Of a DNA stretch of 64,000 nucleotides, positions 36,793 to 47,061 are shown one piece after another (position 1 is the first letter of the stretch; every line of letters starts with the position of its first letter). The DNA is taken from contig NC_057828.1 in the NCBI RefSeq assembly GCF_910594005.1, forward strand, positions 8,692,235 through 8,756,234, given 5' to 3'. Under the pieces are notes generated by a model. The model was not told the DNA's origin. It worked only from the letters and a program-made list of their open reading frames with translations, and searched no databases. A program made the position numbers and the translations under genes. This stretch comes from Cervus elaphus. Lineage: Eukaryota > Chordata > Mammalia > Artiodactyla > Cervidae.

Positions 36793-36962
36793 TTTTGTGT
36801 CTGAAACCATAGGTAGAAGATGGAACTTTTTCTGTGGACAAGGATCAGTATGTTCAGCCTGAAAACTGTCCATGTGACTCTGGCTTATGTATGGTCGCCT
36901 CTCCAAATATCATCTGCTCAGAGAATGGGACGTGGTACCCAGAAGTGCCCAAGTGTGAGTGG
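36793..36962 (+). pseudogene. Pseudogene exon: CCP8-like domain with premature stop
   Basis: 170 nt, against 176 in gene 1. It reads VLCLKP then TAG at 36810-36812. Beyond the stop the frame continues to NGTWYPEVPKCEW and donor GTAAGT. Skipping this exon would shift the frame, so the stop cannot be bypassed that way. Confidence 0.88.
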
Positions 36963-37528
36963 GTAAGTGGCACACCTCAGGTGTTCTATCACATTCTACA
37001 GATGATAACCTGCTCCAGAGCATTGTCCCAGCTGACACTGATGAGATTTGCCTTCTATCAGGACTCATTTCTGAGTTGTTTAAATCAATTTCAGCATCGG
37101 CACTTTTACTCTCAAAGTACATGTTGAGCTCTTAAGGCAAATTCTAATTCCTCATTTTATAGCAAGACAGACCAAGCCCCCAGATAGGAGGGTTCCATAG
37201 ATACAGGTATTTCCTACAATAAATGTTATGATTTTGCATAGACATCAGATCCATCCCTTCAGTTGGTCCTGAAGAAGTTCCCTAGGTGTCCTTGGCAGTG
37301 CTGTTTCTTCTCTGTTTAGATAGTTTCACTGCTGCTTTAAGAGCAGTGCCGGTCAGATATTAGGATAAATAATTTTGCTGAGATGTACAAAGTATCTTTT
37401 GATTTTTTGCATCAGTGCTACGGAGGGTCTTGATATTCCAACTTTACTGTCTTTAATAGGCATCCTGAAGGAAGCTTAAACTCTCAGTTTGGAGAGAAAC
37501 CTCTCAAACCATCCTTTATCTCTTTCAG

Positions 37529-37666
37529 GAAGTTCGCATGGGCTGTGAGCAAGTGCTCATAGGCAGGAAACTCATGCAGTGTCTCCCAAGTCCTGAGGAT
37601 GTAAAAGTGGCCCTGGAGGTATATAAACTGTCTCTGGAGGTTGAAGGACTGGATGTACAGACTTGA
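37529..37666 (+). pseudogene. Pseudogene exon: C4BP-type tail
   Basis: Acceptor ATCTCTTTCAG. 45 open codons then TGA, with both tail cysteines. Phase 0 at its start, so it could in principle be joined from gene 1's second CCP exon. The tail is shorter than gene 1's. Confidence 0.85.
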
Positions 37667-37911
37667 AGTTGAGCACCCATTAAAAATCAGTACATCTGTT
37701 TCCCTCCCCTTCCCTTTAAAAATAGAGAATTGGGCACATTTCTCTCACTAGCAACTCTACCGTTCCTTCAGTGCTATTATTTACTGAAAAAATACCTGTA
37801 TTTGGAGGATCTTTGATATTTTTTGGTGCCACTTATAGTATGGAACTATTGGTGGTTTATATTCTCTCTCATCTTGAGCTTCTGTTTCCCTGGATTTGGT
37901 CATAAGGCAGA

Positions 37912-37917
37912 AATAAA
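37912..37917 (+). terminator. AATAAA poly(A) signal of the C4BPA-like unit
   Basis: AATAAA lies 246 bp after the tail stop, followed within 30 bp by a GT/T-rich stretch (CAGTGTCTTTGTTTTC). Confidence 0.7.
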
Positions 37918-38360
37918 TAATCACCTGTCAAAAGTCCAGTGTCTTTGTTTTCACTTTGATTCCCTTGGAATGAGAAATTAAGGATCTATATCAATCACTT
38001 CCTAATGTTTCTCTGATTAACATCTTTTCTATTTTACATGCTAGCAACTTGTATGAGATGTATTTACACCACACTTTCACTTCCTACTCATTCTTCAGTG
38101 CCGAGGTCAAATAGCACATCTTCCTCTGTCTTCTGCTTTCTCTCTCTCTGTTGATCACTAGTGTTTTCTCTGGAACAACTTCTCAGTTCCTCTTTATATT
38201 TAAGGTACAGTTGGTTTTGCTTGGCATTCAATAATAACCAACTTGAACACTTTTGAAAGTCTGCATGCAACCCAAGCATTCCTCTTGGGCACACCCAAAT
38301 CTCCCAATCCAGTGTGATCACTTTTTAATATTTCAGTTAAAATAGCTTTAGTGTCTTTTT

Positions 38361-39075
38361 TGGGACAGATTCTCCAGAAGCAGATCCCAAGAAAAGAATT
38401 TATGTACAAGTGATTTATTAAGGAACTTCTCCGAGTTTTCCAAGGAGAAATAGGAAAAGGAGTAGGGTAAGCAGGATGGAAGGAGCTTCCCTTGTGGCTC
38501 AGCTGGTGAAGAATCTGCCTGTAAAGCAGGAGACCCGGGTATGATTCCTGGGTTGGGAAGATCACTTGGAGAAGGGATAGGTTACCCACTCCAGTATTCA
38601 TGGGCTTCCTTGGTGGCGCAGACAGTGAAGAATCTGCCTGCAGTGTGGGAGACCTGGGTCCGATCCCTGGGTTGGGAAGATCCCCAGGAGGAGGGCACTG
38701 CAACCCACTCCAGTGCTCTTGCCTGGAGAATCCCATGGACAGAGGAGCCTGGTGGGCTACAGCCCATGGGGTCACAATGAGTCAGACACGACTGAGAGAC
38801 TAAGCACAAGCAGGATGGAACAGAGAAGGCACCTAGTAGGGCGACTAGGCAGAGTCATATGGAGGGTGGCTTAGCCTTAACCCAAAAGGGGATCCTGGAC
38901 TATCAGTTTGTGTATATTCTGTCCCAATTCCAGGTAAAGGAACTGGGCTTTCATTCTGCTGTACCAGTCAGCTATTGGTGAAGGGACACTCTGCAGACAC
39001 ACAAGCCTCCGGGGCATCCAGCTCTCTCTGTGTGACTTCAGAGCTGGCCCACAGCCTGGGGCAAGTCCTCCCCAA
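38361..39075 (-). mobile_element. Possible LTR remnant (MaLR-like), split by a SINE
   Basis: Reverse-strand text near 38366-38428 resembles the polyadenylation end of old mammalian LTRs (TTAATAAATCACTTG when reversed). Edges and family uncertain. Confidence 0.3.
38482..38807 (+). mobile_element. Bov-tA SINE, head-to-tail double unit
   Basis: A partial unit (38482-38600) is followed directly by a complete one (38601-38807). An exact 13-bp target duplication AAGCAGGATGGAA (38469-38481 and 38808-38820) encloses both, so they inserted as one dimer. Confidence 0.92.
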
Positions 39076-40759
39076 AGAGTGGGAGGTGAGACCCTAAGAA
39101 GTCCGAGCACACAGAAGCCTGCAGAGGAGAATGCAGAAATGGGAAAAGGGTCTGAGGGCCTGGGTGGAACTTTCAATGCTTATCCCACACATATCTCTCT
39201 TACAGCTTTGGATATTCTTGGAAGCCTTATCATTTCTGATGGTCACCTCTTCTTCCAACTTTTTGCCTCCCCAAATGTCATTCTCACTCATACTTAGCTA
39301 CTATGACTAGCCTCTGGTTTGCCACTGCATCTTGATCAATTATAGAGAACATGTCTCTTTTCGTTGATTTCTTCAAAATACTAGTCACATAAGAAAGTTG
39401 CATAGCAGACTTTTACTAACATTTTAGGGTTAACAGAGGGATGTCTGTATGGTTACATAGACTGGACTTTCATATCAAATGTTACATAACTATGATCTTA
39501 AAAAGACCTATTGCCTTCCCCTGCTACCAGGAACCTCTTCTGGTTAACTCTGCATGACCCTGCCCGCCTCCAGGCTTTTCTGGTCTAATGCTTTTCCTCT
39601 TCAAATCACTCCTTCTCACATTTCAAATGTTCTTGTTCTCACTGCCCCAGAAGCCCATTTCTCTTTATTAAGAAAAGCATTTTAGCAATGTCTTTCCCTA
39701 GTTTCAGGGCATTCATATCCAAAAAAATCCATGAAGGTACTCAAATAATCAAAGGACTATCCATTCCAAGTCTGAGAGCCAAGCTATTGAGAAGACTCAG
39801 AGGCATCTCTGAAGCATGAGGCTCCTCTGTCTCCCCTGCTGTCTCTACCCAGGGCACTGTGGGGACCTTTTCACACTGATGTGAGTTATGCCACAATCTT
39901 TTTATTTGTTAGTTCTAAATTAAATACACATAATTATAAGTACAAAAGTAACATAGAAGGAAAACAAGAATTCAGCCTTACAAAAGGATTTATAAAAAGT
40001 CAGGTTATTCACTTTTCTATCTCAGTGTTACTCTGTTTTGAGCTTTTCTGATTAACTTAGTCACTCTGAAGAGAGAATGCACTCATTTTATCACACGAGT
40101 TTTTATCTCTAAACATATATTTTTATTTCCTGCTACAAAATTGATCAATCTAGCTCCCATTTTCCCTCTTGTCTCTCTCTCCATTGGCCAGTCTCATTTA
40201 ATTTTCTGTATTTTATTGTTTAATTTTCTTTAAGACTTTAAACAACATATTTAAACCTCTATTATTTATGTAACTTTTATTTTTAATAATTTACTCTTTT
40301 ATCAAGCTAGTACCAGCAAATAATGAAAAAGTCAAATAATCCGGAAAACATTTCAATGAAAACCCTGAAATTTTGATCCATTCAATCCCACCCTTTGGTC
40401 TCATTCCCCCCAAATAACCATTTTCAACTCCTTTAACTCTGTCTTATGATATTTCACTACATGTTTCCAAAAATATTTTTATTATACTTACATTTATTAT
40501 TTTTAAACATCATGTATTGACTTACTACTAAGAGAGACTAGAGTTTAGAGTGTCATCCTTTACATTGTTTGTAGTATCATCTTTCCTCACAGTGCAGGAA
40601 TCTTACTCCTTTGGTTAAATTAGTATTCAGTATGAACACTATTTGATTAAGCAAATCTTGGTCTTTGCTAAGCCAAGTTAAGCTCAGTTGTAAATATTTA
40701 TTTACTGAGCTTAAATATTTATTTATAGCTCTTTAATTTTTATGGCATTAATAATTTAT
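39076..40759. other. Intergenic, nothing recognised
   Basis: AT-rich sequence with no exon or identified repeat. Confidence 0.4.
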
Positions 40760-41413
40760 CCAGTCCCATCACTTCATGGCAAATAGATGGGGAAACAGTG
40801 GAAAGAGTGGCTGACTTTATTTTTCTGGGCTCCAATATCACTGCAGATAGTGACTACAGCCATGAAATTAAAAGACACTTATTCCTTGGAAGGAAAGTTA
40901 TAACCAACCTAGACAGCATATTAAAAAGCAGAGACATTACTTTGTCAATAAAGGTCCGTCTAGTCAAGGCTATGGTTTTTCCAGTGGTCATGTATGGAAG
41001 TGAGAGTTGGACTATAAAGAAAGCTGAGCACCGAAAAATTGATGCTTTTGAACTGTGGTGTTGGAGAAGATTCTTGAGAGTCCCTTGGACTGCAAGGAGA
41101 TCCAACCAGTCCATCCTAAAGGAAATCGGTCCTGAATGTTCATTGGTGGGACTGATGTTGAAGCTGAAACTCCAATACTTTGGCCACCTGATGCGAAGAG
41201 TTGATTCATTTGAAAAGACCCTAATGCTGGGGAAGATTGAGGGCAGGAGGAGAAGGGGACGACAGAGGATGAGATGGTTGGATGGCATCACCGACTCGAT
41301 GGATGTGGGTTTGGGTGAACTCTGGGAGTTGGTGATGGACAGGGAGTCCTGGCGTGCTGCAATTCATGGGGTCACAGAGTCGGACACGACTGAGCGGCTG
41401 AACTGAACTGAAG
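40760..41413 (+). mobile_element. BovB LINE 3' part with long open RT end
   Basis: 5'-truncated BovB with exact 7-bp flanks AATTTAT (40753-40759 and 41414-41420). A 202-codon frame (40798-41406) runs unbroken to the element's end and keeps FELWCWRRFLRVPWTARRS and DSFEKTLMLGKIEGRRRRG, suggesting a rather young insertion. The catalytic RT motifs are absent because of the truncation. Confidence 0.92.
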
Positions 41414-41420
41414 AATTTAT

Positions 41421-41955
41421 TTTGTTTTGTTTATTTGTTTAGTTTTCTACATTTCTATTGCTGATTCTTGCTGCATGCTCCAAAAACTCTGCCGTGGTCT
41501 AGCAATCTATTTCTTAATGCTCATATTCTCAGACGTTTTTTTAATTCCATACATTCCCCATTGTCACTCCTGGAGAATTTCTTCCCGGCCTCTCTTTTCA
41601 GGGATTCTGAAATAAACAGTTTATGCTGAAATCCTAGGTCTTCCCTTTGCTGTTCTGTTTATTACTTTGATTCCAAGTCTTTGTTTTATTTCCTCATTTT
41701 TGCTATTACAGATCCTTCAAAAGCTTCTTAAGAAAAGAGTATCTGGGAAGTAAATTTCTGAGTCATTACATGTTTTAATATATCTTTTTTTCCACTACCC
41801 TCATACTTATAGATTGCATGTAGAAGTTTGGCTTCTCTCAGAATTTAGAAGGCATGTCTCCATTGCCATGCCCTTTCCAGTTTTGCTATGGAACAATCCA
41901 TGATATTCCAGTCCTTGATACAGTGTTGTCGATTTTTTTCTGTCTCTGGGAAATG
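41421..41955. other. Intergenic, nothing recognised
   Basis: T-rich non-coding sequence. Confidence 0.4.
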
Positions 41956-41957
41956 TT

Positions 41958-42166
41958 GAAGATTCCCTAGTAGCTTAGACAGTAAAGTATTTGCCTTCAA
42001 TTCAGGAGACTCAGGTTTGATCCCTGGGTTGGAGAGATCCCCTGGAGAAGGAAATGGCAACCCACTCCAGTATTCTTGCCTGGAGAATTCCAAGGACAGT
42101 GGAGCCTGGAGGGCTACAGTCCATGAGGTCGCAAAGAGTCGGACACGACTGAGGGACTAATACATA
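41958..42166 (+). mobile_element. Bov-tA SINE
   Basis: Forward SINE from GATTCCCTAGTAGCTTAGAC to GACACGACTGAGGGACTAA. Confidence 0.88.
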
Positions 42167-42169
42167 CAC

Positions 42170-42589
42170 TGGAAAATATTAGTATTTTCATTTTTATCCC
42201 TGTGGCCTTACTGTAAGATGTTTTTCATGCATTTACTTGGGTACTCGTTGGAAATTTCTGATCTGTAAACACATGTGCTTTAGGTCAGGGAAAACTTTTA
42301 GAATATTTTTCTGTTATTTTTTGTTTTCATTTAATTTTCTCTTATCTCCCCAACCCCACCCCTGGAACTCCTTTTAATAAAATATTGTTTTAACTATTTT
42401 TTTCTGTCTTACTTCCCATATTTTGTTATGTCCTACTTTTGGGAATATTTTCCAGACTTTGTATTTTAAGATTTTTATTGAAGTTTAAAATCCATCATAT
42501 TTTAATTTCTAATAACTTGCTCTTGCTCATTTTTTTTAACTTATCATTATGTTCTTTATTCACAGATTCAATATGATTTTTTTCTGTCT
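42170..42589. other. Intergenic, nothing recognised
   Basis: AT-rich, no exon. Confidence 0.4.
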
Positions 42590-42686
42590 CTGAAAGTGAA
42601 AGTCGCTCATTGGTGTTCAACTCTTTGCAACCCCAAGCACTATACAGTCTGAGGAATTCTCCAGGCCAGAATACTGAGTGGGTAGA
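42590..42686 (-). mobile_element. Bov-tA SINE, left part (split by an LTR)
   Basis: Reverse-strand SINE (GAAAGTCGCTCATTGGTGTT ... GAATACTGAGTGGGTAGA) that continues at 44127 after an LTR insertion. Confidence 0.85.
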
Positions 42687-44120
42687 TGCCAGGGTCCAGC
42701 CCCAGCAGGATCCAGGGGTACCCTCAGGATGAACGGCGTCGGTGAGTGAGAGAGAGAGAGAGAGACCAGACTGGGGTGTGTGCAGCAGGGTCTGGCCTCC
42801 GCTTTATTTTTCACCGTAGCTTTTACACCCTAAGTTAGTACATTTCTAAGGGGAAGATAAGCACACAGAGTTAATTTAACATTACATCAGCTTGTCCTTC
42901 ACGAAACCAGGTGTGCTCTGTATATTTTTTGTTTATAAGAGTCTTTTCCCATAGATTTTCTGTACATTATCTTCTGGCCTTGAGCTTAGCAGAAAACAGA
43001 AAAGTGGCAGTTTCATGGTACAGCAGGTTGCAACATAGTAGAAATACAATCCTGTTAACACAAAGGTCAGTCTTTTTTGCAGAAGTTCTCAGGTAAAGTT
43101 ATCTAAAAAGTTTTACCACACAAAGACTCTGCGGCTCCGGTGAGGCAGCCTCTGTTTAGCACTCTTGGTTAAAATTAACAATTATCTTATTGTTTCCATA
43201 CTAGGGCTAAACTCTTATTTTTCTAAATCCTTAACTATATTAACAATAGTTTCTACTGCACAACCTCAGTAATCAAACGTTGATCTAATAACCACTTTTA
43301 AAACAACATGTTTTATGAGGGCTCTGTGCCTATTAGGGCCTTTTTTATGGTTAATCTCTATGTATAATATCTTTTGGCCTTCAGAACTGTTGACATTTTA
43401 TGGCTTGCACCTGGTATAACTTTATGCAACTTCAGTAGCCGACCCTGTCTTTCTTGTGGTTAATCTATTTTCTTTCTATTAGGTGTCATCTCCATGGGAA
43501 CTACATAGGATTGCATTTTTACAGAACAGAAATGCAAAGGATTGCAAAAACAGCAGATGTGGCACAAAACAGGCTCTTAGTCTAAAAGTTAATTACCTGC
43601 AAGAAGTCACCAGCTAATCTCTATCTAAAGTATTTTTTATTAGGCACATTTGTGGCTATTTTATTTGTGGAGACTTTCTCACCCTGCGGAGGGACCTTTG
43701 CTTAATGGTTTCTTTTGTTAGCGTACTGTGCTTAGGATGGTTAGAACATTCATGAGCATTTTTTGCAATAGGAGCACACATATGCCAAACAAGCCAGAAT
43801 GCCAGCAAAAGGGTTTGAATTGAAGCATTTCCTTCATCCCTGGCCCCTTCATAGGGTACCAGCATCCAGGAGACTTATTAATTAGGGTTTTAAGTTGGTC
43901 TTTATTCAGTGAAAGAGGAGCAGGAGAGCTTCTCGGCAGGCAACACAAGAATCTGCAGCAGGGCGAACAAGAACAACAGCAACAAAAGGGGGGAGGATAC
44001 AGGGTGGGGTAGAGGCCGGGGTCAACCTGGAGGGTCCCTTGTGTCCTGAATGGCCTTGCGTGTCAGGTCTTCTCCTCATGACCTTGTCATGGGTGGGATC
44101 TCCCATAATGTCTCCCAGCA
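42687..44120 (-). mobile_element. 1.4-kb ERV2/K-type LTR inserted in a SINE
   Basis: Starts TGCCAGGG, ends CCCAGCA, and is flanked by GGTAGA (42681-42686) and GGTAGC (44121-44126), a 6-bp duplication typical of ERV2/K integration. Removing it restores the Bov-tA order. TTTATTTTTCACC near 42802 is a reversed polyadenylation region, so it points left. A GA run lies at 42750-42764. No retroviral ORF is seen inside, so it is read as a solo LTR. Confidence 0.75.
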
Positions 44121-44126
44121 GGTAGC

Positions 44127-44222
44127 CTTTCCCTTCCCCAAGGACTCTTCCCAACTCAGGGATAGAACCCAGGTCTCCTGCATTGCAGGCAGATGCTTTA
44201 CCAGCTGAGCTACTAGAGAAGC
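44127..44222 (-). mobile_element. Bov-tA SINE, right part
   Basis: Continues 42590-42686: CTCTTCCCAACTCAGGGATA, then the tRNA-like end ACCAGCTGAGCTACTAGAG. Confidence 0.85.
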
Positions 44223-44410
44223 CTGTCTCTGAAAATACTAATTATAGGGTGGAGTTTGGGGGACATTCTTTTTTTTTTTTCTATTCATATAAAGGAGTGG
44301 AACCCTAAAATATTGTTTGATATCTCTGCATGTATGAGTGAGGCTTCTCTACTGGTAAACTTCTTTGGAGCATGGTAAGCAGCAAGGTTTAACTATTGTA
44401 TGTTTGTTTT

Positions 44411-44618
44411 GGGCGTCCCTGGTGGCTCAGTGGTAAAGAATACACCTGCAATGCAGGAAACCTGGATTCGATCCCTGGGTTGGGAAGATCCCCTGAAGGA
44501 GGGCATGGCAACCCACTGCAGTGTTCTTGCTTGGAGAGTCCCATGGACAGAGGAGGCTGCAGGCTGCAGATCATAGGGTCACAACGAGCCAGACATGACT
44601 GAAGCGACTGAGCCCACA
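44411..44618 (+). mobile_element. Bov-tA SINE
   Basis: Forward SINE: GGCGTCCCTGGTGGCTCAGT to CATGACTGAAGCGACTGAGC. Confidence 0.9.
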
Positions 44619-45149
44619 TGCATGGTTGTTTTCTTTTTAAATGGGACATGTATTTATCAGTCTTTGCCTTGGAGATGCTCAATATATTCTGATAAGATTT
44701 CCATAATCCCCTCTACTGATTTATAAATCTTAGTTTTTTTTTTATTGAGTTTATAACACTTATGTAAGATGAAGAAATGGGTATTTCTAAGTTTATGTTC
44801 AACTTCACTGTCCTTCCACCTGTCAACTTCTGTCAACACACTATTATTTTTATACTGAATCATTTATAGCCCTGTGATTCTATTGAGTATCTCTGACCAC
44901 TACCCACTGAAGGTAGAACTAACCTCTGTCATATACTGTACTTGCTATTCATCTGTGGATTGTGTTCACAGTAGGTGTCCAAAAATCATTTCATAAAAGG
45001 ATGTTCAAATTTCATAAGCTAAGATTTAATACAAAAGATCAATTTTTAAAAACCTCTGTTGAATGGAATTTCTTCTGTGGTTCCGAAGGCCAAAACCAAG
45101 TGATCTGTTCATTTTCTAGGTTTATCAGAAGACACTCAGGGCCATGAAA
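44619..45149. other. Intergenic, nothing recognised
   Basis: No exon or clear repeat. Confidence 0.4.
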
Positions 45150-46115
45150 ATGTCCAGGAATAAACAAGATAATCTTGAAACAGAACAAAGTTGGAGAACT
45201 AGTATTACTAGATCTCAAGATAGATGAACTATAAAGGTGTATTAATTAAAACAGTGGGTATTGGTACCAATGGAATCGAGTTGATTATACTTATATGTAT
45301 TTTATACATAACATATATACATATAAATTTATATTCATAGTAATATATTTATCTTAATTGTGAAAAATTTGACTCTTCAGTGTGGTAGGAAATGATGTCT
45401 TTTCAATGCATATTTCATACATTAATTGTAGAGCTACACAGAAAAATTGTAACTTGACCCCTATCTTACATTTACTGAAAAGAAACCTGAAGTGATTATA
45501 GGTCTACATGTGAAAGGTAAAAAAATAAGTGACACATGTAAAAGAATTCCTTCATGATCTTAAAGCAGGCAAATAACCTTGTATATAACAACATAAAAAG
45601 CATTATGAAAAAAGTTGTAAATTTTCTAATATTAGAAGAAGCATTTCTGCTTATTTAAAGTGTGAAAGGAAAGTAAAAAATGTTTGGCAAAGATTTACAA
45701 ATTGCCAGTAGGTACATGAAAAGATACTCAGCATCATTAGTTTTAGAGAAACACAAATCAGAACTGCAATGTCATACCACTTGCCACCTACTGAGGTGAC
45801 TATAATTATTTTTAGTAGAAAATAACAAGTGTTGGGAGGATGTGGAGAAATTAGAACACTAATAAATTGCTGGTAGGAATGTGAAATGCTGTAGCTGTTT
45901 GAAAAAAGTTGACAGTTTCTCAAAAAGTTAGGGTGCCTATGTGATCCAGCAGCTCATTTTAAGTTGTATACCTCAGAGAAAAGAAAGCGGATCTTCCTAC
46001 AAACACATGCACATGAATGTGCACAGCAGCATTATTCATAATAACCCCAAAGTGAAAACAACTCAGCTGATGATTGGATAAGCAAAATGTGGCCTATTCA
46101 TAAATGGCATACTAC

Positions 46116-46333
46116 GTATGTGTGTGCAAAGTTGCTTCTGTCATGTCCGACTTTTTGCGACCCTATGGACTGTAGCCTGACTCTGTCCATGGGATTCTCC
46201 AGGCAAGAATACTGAAGTGTGTTACCATGCCTTCTTCCAGGGGATCTTCCCAATCCAGACATTGAGCCAGCATCTTTTATGTCTCCTGCATTGGCAGGTG
46301 GGTTCTTTACCATTCACGTCACTTGAGAAGCCC
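46116..46333 (-). mobile_element. Bov-tA SINE nested in L1
   Basis: Reverse-strand SINE with flanks AAATGGCATACTAC (46102-46115) and AAATGGTGTACTAC (46334-46347), 12 of 14 identical. Confidence 0.88.
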
Positions 46334-46529
46334 AAATGGTGTACTACTTAGTGACAAAGAAGAATGAAGTACTGACACATTCTACAATGCGACTGAACCT
46401 AGGCAACATTATGCTAAGAAAAAGAAGCCAGACATAAAGGACTGTATGTACTGTGTGCTTTAATTTATATGAAATGTCAACTCTATAGAGACAAAAGGTA
46501 GACTAGTATTTGGCAGAGCTTAGGAGAGT

Positions 46530-46672
46530 GAGTGGAGAAGGAAATGGCAAACCACTCCTGTGGTCTTGCCTGGAGAATCCCAGGGACGACGGAGCCTGGT
46601 GGGCTGCCGTCTATGGGGTCGCACAGAGTCGGACACAACTGAAACGACTTAGCAGCAGCAGCAGCAGCAGCG
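46530..46672 (+). mobile_element. Bov-A2 monomer with AGC microsatellite
   Basis: Forward SINE (GGAGAAGGAAATGGCAAACC ... ACTGAAACGACTT) ending in six AGC units. Confidence 0.88.
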
Positions 46673-46929
46673 GAGCGAGAGAATGAGGAGTGAGTGCTAA
46701 AGGACAAGAGGTTTCTTTTTGGAGTGATGTAAGCATTCAGAAATTAGATAGTGATGATGGCTGCACACTTTATGAATTGTAGACATTAAAATGATAAATT
46801 TTGTGTTATGTCAATTATATCTCAAAAAAGAGCTACTGAATTGAGATGAATTGTGTTCTCCCCAAACTCATATGTTGAAATCTGAGGTACTTTAGCACTT
46901 CAGGATGTAACACTATTTGGAGATAAGAC

Positions 46930-47060
46930 CTTTTAGTAGATCTTTAGGATGAAAACACTAATTCAAAAACATACATACACCCCAATGTTCATAACAGTTC
47001 TATTCACAATAGCCAAGACATGGGAACAACGCAAATGCCAACAACAGATGACTGGTTTAA
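46930..47060 (+). mobile_element. L1 fragment
   Basis: CCCCAATGTTCATAACAGTT and AATAGCCAAGACATGGGAAC are L1 3' UTR text; a BovB follows directly. Confidence 0.6.
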
Positions 47061-47061
47061 C

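Larger units (their letters stand above)
35505..37917 (+). pseudogene. C4BPA-like pseudogene (last two CCPs, tail and poly(A) signal)
   Basis: Three exon-like blocks, 35505-35675, 36793-36962 and 37529-37666, with intact GT-AG sites and phases 1/1, 1/0 and 0, the same as gene 1. They encode a CCP7-like domain, a CCP8-like domain and a C4BP oligomerisation tail. The CCP8-like block has a TAG at 36810-36812 where C4BP alpha has Glu, and lacks 6 nt relative to gene 1, in frame, before its second cysteine. No signal-peptide exon or other CCP exon was found between 14 and 35 kb. The tail (GCEQVLIGRKLMQCL; EDVKVALEVYKLSLEV) is closer to C4BPA than gene 1's is, suggesting a partial C4BPA copy. Its relation to the human C4BPA-like pseudogenes is possible but untested. 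A sequencing error at the TAG would change the call. Confidence 0.8.
45150..46840 (+). mobile_element. Old L1, ORF2 end and 3' UTR, with two nested SINEs
   Basis: Decayed L1 ORF2 text (AGAACAAAGTTGGAGAACTA near 45182; GAGGATGTGGAGAAATTAGA near 45836; TGTGCACAGCAGCATTATTC near 46018), followed by L1-type 3' UTR to about 46830. Interrupted at 46116-46333 and 46530-46672. Confidence 0.7.
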
